This document shows, in pieces, positions 5,668 through 5,852 of a DNA stretch of 5,852 bases. The number at the start of each line of letters is the position of its first letter. The stretch's first letter is position 1. The stretch covers positions 1 to 5,852 of the forward strand of contig JARFPR010000424.1 of the NCBI GenBank assembly GCA_029288195.1, read 5' to 3'. Made by a program: the position numbers and the translations under genes. Origin of the DNA: Gammaproteobacteria bacterium (GTDB lineage: Bacteria; Pseudomonadota; Gammaproteobacteria; GCA-001735895). The notes below the pieces were generated by a model. That model searched no databases and was not told where the DNA came from. It saw nothing but the letters and a program-made list of their open reading frames with translations.

Positions 5668-5852
5668 ATGAAAGCGATTACGAAACTGGTGATAGCGACG
5701 CTGCTGGTCTCAAGCTACTGGGTAGCCGGACAGGCGACGGCCGCGGAAGGTTACGGCAAGCAGAAAGTTGTATATCACATTAACTATGACAATCCAAAGC
5801 AACAAGCGGGCGCGTTGCGTAATATTCAAAACCATATCAATGCGGTCGGGGC
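5668..5852 (+). CDS. Exported DsrE-like protein, 3' part outside the window
   Basis: The first 61 codons are visible and the frame is open to the right edge. A strong Shine-Dalgarno, AGGAGG (5658-5663), lies 4 nt before the ATG. Residues 1-26 form a clear signal peptide: Lys at positions 2 and 6, hydrophobic core LVIATLLVSSYWVAG, and cleavage near ATAA/EG. The mature start, KVVYHINYDNPKQQAGALRN then IQNHINAVG, resembles the first strand and helix of secreted DsrE-family proteins found beside sulfur-metabolism genes; this is recognised from memory of the family. DsrE-like proteins handle sulfane sulfur, often via a conserved Cys, but that region is outside the window. The gene follows the two-component pair by 86 bp on the same strand, so regulation by it is likely but inferred. 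Confidence 0.75.
   Translation, partial: MKAITKLVIATLLVSSYWVAGQATAAEGYGKQKVVYHINYDNPKQQAGALRNIQNHINAVG

Noticed and set aside
1..5852. CRISPR array, tRNA/rRNA gene, insertion sequence or attachment site
   Set aside because: No spaced repeat-spacer pattern, cloverleaf-like sequence, transposase motif or flanking inverted/direct repeats were seen on either strand.

Overview
The window looks like chromosomal DNA of a gamma-like proteobacterium. Coding regions are moderately GC-rich, intergenic DNA is AT-rich, Shine-Dalgarno sites are conventional, and a Rho-independent terminator is present. A TtrS/TtrR-like two-component pair beside a secreted DsrE-like protein suggests, by inference, a sulfur-compound-oxidising or sulfur-responsive lineage. 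No mobile element, tRNA, rRNA or CRISPR array is visible.

Layout: (1) 1-950, minus strand: the N-terminal 316 codons of a SARP/BTAD-type transcriptional regulator. It has a winged-helix domain, a BTAD helical domain, a linker and the start of a TolB-like domain, and it runs off the left edge. (2) 951-1138: an AT-rich divergent promoter region with a helically phased array of WTTTAA motifs. (3) 1139-1342, plus strand: an unrecognised 67-aa gene followed by a strong intrinsic terminator (1359-1406). (4) 1478-2998: a complete aldehyde dehydrogenase with a GTG start and a promoter-like sequence just upstream. (5) 3071-5581: a sensor kinase and FixJ/NarL-type response regulator pair. The kinase frame breaks near 4793-4802, while the expected C-terminus (F and G2 boxes) continues intact in the +1 frame to a TGA at 4959-4961. 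That stop overlaps the GTG start of the response regulator. Read literally, the frame instead stays open and gives an 836-aa kinase-regulator chimera with a 53-residue non-homologous joint. (6) 5582-5667: an intergenic region with two dyad elements, candidate operators for the adjacent regulator. (7) 5668 to the right edge: the start of an exported DsrE-like protein.

Working model (inference): the periplasmic PhnD-like sensor detects an extracytoplasmic ligand, possibly an oxidised sulfur compound as in TtrS. It phosphorylates the FixJ-type regulator, which acts on the dyad region in front of the DsrE-like gene. The aldehyde dehydrogenase has no sequence-evident link to this circuit beyond strand and proximity. 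The SARP-like regulator probably controls its own region and the divergent small gene through the phased motif array.
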